This document shows positions 60,580-64,000 of a DNA stretch of 64,000 nt, piece after piece. The stretch is from Adiantum capillus-veneris (lineage: Eukaryota > Streptophyta > Polypodiopsida > Polypodiales > Pteridaceae), in assembly GCA_014529385.2 (NCBI GenBank), contig CM043961.1, positions 12,802,978-12,866,977 on the forward strand. The letters run 5' to 3'. The translations under genes were made by a program, and so were the position numbers. The notes under the pieces are model-generated. The model was not told where the DNA came from. It saw nothing but the letters and a program-made list of their open reading frames with translations, and did no database searches. Position 1 is the stretch's first letter. Each line of letters starts with the position of its first letter.

Positions 60580-62085
60580 AGACGTACTTTTATTGGCCTC
60601 CCATGAAAGTGGACATACAAGAGTATGTTTCAAAATGTGTGGTATGCCAAAAGACCAAGTATGATAGAGGGAAGCAACTTGGATTACTCTAGCCATTTCC
60701 AATCCCTAATTCACCATGGGAAAGTATATCCATGGATTTTATCTTTGGATTACCCAAGTCTATCCATGGGAATACGGGAATATGGACAATAGTTGACAGG
60801 TTTAGCAAGCAAGCACACTTCATTCCTATCAAGAAAACTATTAAGGAACACCAAATGGCAACTCTCTTCATATCCCAGATTTTTAAACACCATGGATTTC
60901 CAACATTTATCGTGTCAGATAGAGATCCTAGAATGACCAGTAATTTTTGGAAAGGTCTCTTCAAAAATCTAGCTACAAGATTGAATTTCTCTTCAACCTA
61001 TCACCCACAAACGGATGGCCAAAGTGAGATAGCCAATTTTACGATTCTTGATCTATTAAAGACCTATGTTACAGAAGTAGATCAACGCTCACAATGGGAA
61101 AAGTACTTACCTCTTGTAGAGTATGCGTATAATAAGACTATCCATACTTCTACGAGAAAAACACCTTTTGAAATCATAGAGGGAAGACCTAAAAGTCCCT
61201 TGCTACTTAAAGTACATGAGAAGATCTTCGTTGCCGATGAGTATAGCTGTGACCTGCAAGCATCTTTTCAAAAGATTAAGGAGGTTATACTCATGTCCCA
61301 ACTAAGGCATAAAGCTACTGCTGACAAGCACAGAAGGGCCTTAACGATTGAGGCAAACAACGGGCAAAAATCCTACGGGCCATCAAAAGTATTATGCTAA
61401 ACTAGCAAAAAGATACTATGGTCCTTTTCAAATTTTGAAGCCAATCAATGAGGTGGCTTATCAACTCAAGTTGCCCAACCATTGGTTCATACACAATGCT
61501 TTTCATGTGAACCTACTTAAGCCCTACAAAGGAGAGCCTCCAAATGAACCAATTATTGAAGACCCTCCCAAAATCTAAGACCAAGAAGAGGTGCTACAAC
61601 CCGAAGCTATCCTTCGGCATGAAGACAAGGTACTACGACATGGTAAGATTATCTCATGGTATCTTATTAAGTACAACGGGCAAAAATCCTACGGGCCATC
61701 AAAAGTATTATGCTAAACTAGCAAAAAGATACTATGGTCCTTTTCAAATTTTGAAGCCAATCAATGAGGTGGCTTATCAACTCAAGTTTCCTAACCATTG
61801 GCTCATACACAATGCTTTTCATGTGAGCCTACTTAAGCCCTACAAAGGAGAGCCTCCAAATGAACCAATTATTGAAGACCCTCCCAAAATCTAAGACCAA
61901 GAAGAGGTGCTACAACCCGAAGCTATCCTTCGGCATGAAGACAAGGTACCACGACATGGTAAGATTATCTCATGGTATCTTATTAAGTTCAAAAATTATC
62001 CTTCTGAAGATGCTAGATGGATGCAAGGAATCCAGCCTAAGGATAGTATGAACCTTGTCAATGCTTACAATGCTACATTAGAGTA
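60530..62085 (+). pseudogene. Element E integrase and chromodomain-type C-terminus
   Basis: Zinc region GHRGNQPTLRG...YVSKCVVCQKTK, core MDFIFGLPKS, IVSDRDPRMTS and TDGQSEIAN (D, D, E), then GPFQILKPINEVAYQLK. The C-terminal end (HGKIISWYLIKFKNYPSED, then ARWMQ) fits a chromodomain-like fold. A 316-bp tandem duplication (61357-61988) doubles part of the C-terminal region. A frameshift near 61370 breaks the ORF. Confidence 0.85.
61357..61988 (+). repeat. 316-bp tandem duplication in element E integrase C-terminus
   Basis: ACAACGGGCAAAAATCC at 61357 and again at 61673. The units end at AAGT followed by ACAACG (first) or TCAAAA (second) and differ at only a few positions (e.g. TACTACGACATGG/TACCACGACATGG). 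Confidence 0.92.
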
Positions 62086-62441
62086 AGCAAATGTACATGT
62101 TTCTTTTAAATGATCAATGTTTTTGTCTTATAAGACTAATTCTCTCTTTATTGTGCACAAATTTAAGTAGTATGCATACTAATATCCTGTTTGAGATGTC
62201 GACGTCTCTCAAACACCATGTAGAATTTGTCACTCTACTTGGGAGGATGAAATGGATTCAAAAGCAGACATGCTTGCGGCAGCTATGTCTCCCAATTACC
62301 AAATGGATTATTCACCCATCTTGGAATGATGTCATAGGGTAAAAAGGGATCCTCTACCCGCTAAGACAAATTGACTAATGACTATGGCTTTATTTCTTTT
62401 ACCTCAAGTCAAGGACAACTATGATTTCAAGAGAGAGGTAA
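62086..62441 (+). other. Element E 3' untranslated region
   Basis: Non-coding stretch from the pol stop to the polypurine tract AAGAGAGAGGTA (62429-62440). The equivalent region in element G is 20966-21324. Confidence 0.75.
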
Positions 62442-62836
62442 TGTCATTAAGTCTAATATCTAACCAACCCAAATGATTTTCTCATATTAAACTGATAATT
62501 TAATGTGGGATAATAAACAGGAACAAAGGTTAGAATATAGAATGTGCTTACTGATCTATCTCAACACGGGGCCAATGGTAAAGGGGTCCAAATGAGCGAT
62601 GGTCTATCAAAGATCAAGGTTAACTAAGTGAGCTTAAAAGACCTTAGGGTTAGCTTCATTAAAGACCTCCAATGGTTAGTGTTAAAAGTCCTTTGACCTT
62701 AGGCAAGCTAGGGCTGAGCTTGAGGTGGGAACCCGACCTCTAAGCTTGAGGTGCTTGTCGTGCTTGATGACTAAGGTGCTTGAGGTTCTTGTCATGCTTG
62801 ATGACTAAGGTGCTTGAGGTGCTTGTCGTGCTTGAT
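62442..62836 (+). repeat. Element E 3' LTR, truncated
   Basis: Begins TGTCATTAAGTCTAATATC and follows the 5' LTR into the minisatellite, stopping at CTTGAT near 62836. About 1.3 kb of LTR is missing. Next to it a 4-bp AGCC filler leads to reversed gag. Confidence 0.85.
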
Positions 62837-62840
62837 AGCC

Positions 62841-63598
62841 CTAGCCCACCATTGACAAGCCGATTTTTGGAAGTGCATAGCTACATGGCGTAGCTTGGAG
62901 GACTCTGTGAAGCCCTCGTCTCCAAAGGCCGCATCAAATTGTTGGATGAAGGCCAATACTTTCACGATAGCACCAAAGGTGCCATCGTACGTGAGAAAAG
63001 AGATACTCATTTCTCCCTCTTTGAACTTCTTTAGCTTTTGTGACCTTCGCCATGCAGGGTAAGATTTGTGATGTCCTCCCCTCTTCTATTCTCTAGGAGA
63101 ATAGCTATAGCTTTCATCGGTAGAGGAGGAAGGTGAAGAAGAAGGAGAAGAGGGTGACCTCTTTCTTGCCCTTTTCTTCCTTTGTTTCGTCTCTTCCCTT
63201 TTGGAGTGATGAGGAGAAGGACTATGGGTTAACTGTTTTCTCTTGGGAGGAGTTGGCAATCGTTTATTCTGCCTTCTTTGTGGAGCCACATCTTCGGAAG
63301 GGTTTAGGGATTCATTACTTTCTTGATCTTTGGATTCCTCCTCTCATATGGGAGAGAGTCTTCTTTTGGGGGTCTCATCAAGAGGCCTTCTAAGCTCTCT
63401 CCCCTCTTGGAGAGGAAAGGAAATTCCATAAGCACGAAGTTGTTGAGTAACTTCGGCTTGCAAAGCGGGGTTGCCCATAGCTTGTTGCAACCTAGTGACA
63501 AGATAATTAACAAACATGGGGGCATCATCATTAGCACCTTCATGTGCAAAATCAAAGTTATCAATGTTCATTCTACTCTCTTGGTTATTGTCAGCCAT
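62841..63598 (-). pseudogene. Element F gag (reversed), truncated
   Basis: Starts at ATG 63598 (MADNNQESRMNIDNFDF) and passes uninterrupted through the site where E carries copia-D (VTQQLRAYG). It keeps the basic region and SFLTYDGTFGA...FIQQFDAAFGDEGF, ending at QWWA near 62845. A frameshift near 63300 and another around 63080 break the frame. It is joined at the left to E's truncated 3' LTR. Confidence 0.85.
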
Positions 63599-64000
63599 GT
63601 TAATTAAACTTATGTGTTTACTTAGTGTATGCTTTGGCAATTCAAAACCTTAGTTGCTACTCCTCTTAGCCTTTGAAAATAGGCACTTAAGTATCTACAC
63701 CCACGGCTCGAATTGGTTAATTATAGAGAGTAGTGGAGTGAGTCTAACATAGCGAAGTTGTAGAAGGATAACTCCTTTTGGACTTCTTATAGCTCAATAA
63801 TGGTAAAGCCGTAGGCAAGTCTAAAAAGACTCCATTATTATGACCAAAGCTCCCGAGGTGTGCACCATATCCCACATAGTGGGCTCAACAAAACCGATAA
63901 TAGATCCCAGTCCCACTTACCCTAATATAATTAACAAAATCAACCATTAATAGGCTACTTAAGGACCTCTCTTCTTAAGCAAGAAAAGAGAAACCAAATG
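63599..64000 (-). other. Element F leader, running off the window
   Basis: Reverse complement of the E leader (51098-51497). The last bases, CCAAATG, correspond to the position directly beside the primer site, so F's 5' LTR should begin within about 15 bp outside the right edge. Confidence 0.8.

Larger units (their letters stand above)
49381..62836 (+). mobile_element. Element E: chromodomain Ty3/gypsy retrotransposon
   Basis: Full-length 5' LTR, iMet-like primer site, gag, protease, RT, RNase H, integrase, chromodomain-type end and the first ~395 bp of the 3' LTR. It was inserted in the reversed LTR of the related element F; AGGGG (49376-49380) is the left flank. Copia-D interrupts its gag. 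The 3' LTR is truncated at about 62836, where it is joined to F gag. Stops and frameshifts make it inactive. Excluding copia-D it spans about 7.9 kb. Confidence 0.88.

Overview
This window is land-plant nuclear DNA made almost entirely of nested transposable elements. The evidence is the tRNA-iMet and tRNA-Asp primer sites next to LTRs, Ty1/copia and chromodomain Ty3/gypsy polyproteins, 5-bp target-site duplications (TSDs), LINE and Helitron-type coding remnants, and long dinucleotide repeats. I see no intact host gene, rRNA, tRNA or CRISPR array. The only host-like sequence is a decayed, spliced-looking exon set at 47.25-48.33 kb. The species cannot be named from the sequence; a large, repeat-rich seed-plant genome is the best guess.

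Layout. (1) About 1-20.1 kb, minus strand: element H, a Ty3/gypsy-like gag-protease element whose left end is outside the window. It has an LTR with a TATA box, a tRNA-Asp-type primer site, a 3-kb leader built of ~300-bp repeats, gag, a protease, an unrecognised ORF, then a second zinc knuckle and a second protease-like domain. Copia-1 (1955-10400, TSD ATTAG) is inserted in it. (2) 20.1-21.0 kb: LINE fragment. (3) 21.0-23.6 kb: rearranged 3' end and ~1.7-kb LTR of a chromodomain gypsy family (element G). (4) 23.6-25.3 kb: dinucleotide repeats and a GA-rich minisatellite. (5) 25.3-31.8 kb, plus strand: a decayed Helentron-like helicase plus endonuclease, split by copia-B (25656-30794, TSD ATTTC). 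(6) About 32-40.4 kb, minus strand: chromodomain gypsy element I, split by copia-C (34018-39173, TSD CCATC). (7) 40.55-47.1 kb: a long inverted-repeat element with no recognised protein. (8) 47.25-48.33 kb: the host-gene fragment. (9) 48.35-64.0 kb: a reversed gypsy element (F) whose LTR is interrupted by a forward element of the same family (E, 49381-62836). E's gag is in turn interrupted by copia-D (51655-57200, TSD TCAAC). F's gag and leader resume at 62841 and run off the right edge.

The three related copia copies (1, B, C) are each about 5.15 kb, have 226-227-bp LTRs, lie on the minus strand and are mostly coding-dead. The main observation is that copia-1 carries a 3286-bp internal insertion (4911-8196). 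It is a near-identical copy of 33692-36977, including part of element I and the left LTR of copia-C. This looks like double-strand-break repair that copied from copia-C and was closed by end joining. Copies with different TSDs also share premature amber codons, which points to defective elements moved in trans. Positions and differences quoted were read by hand and should be confirmed by alignment.
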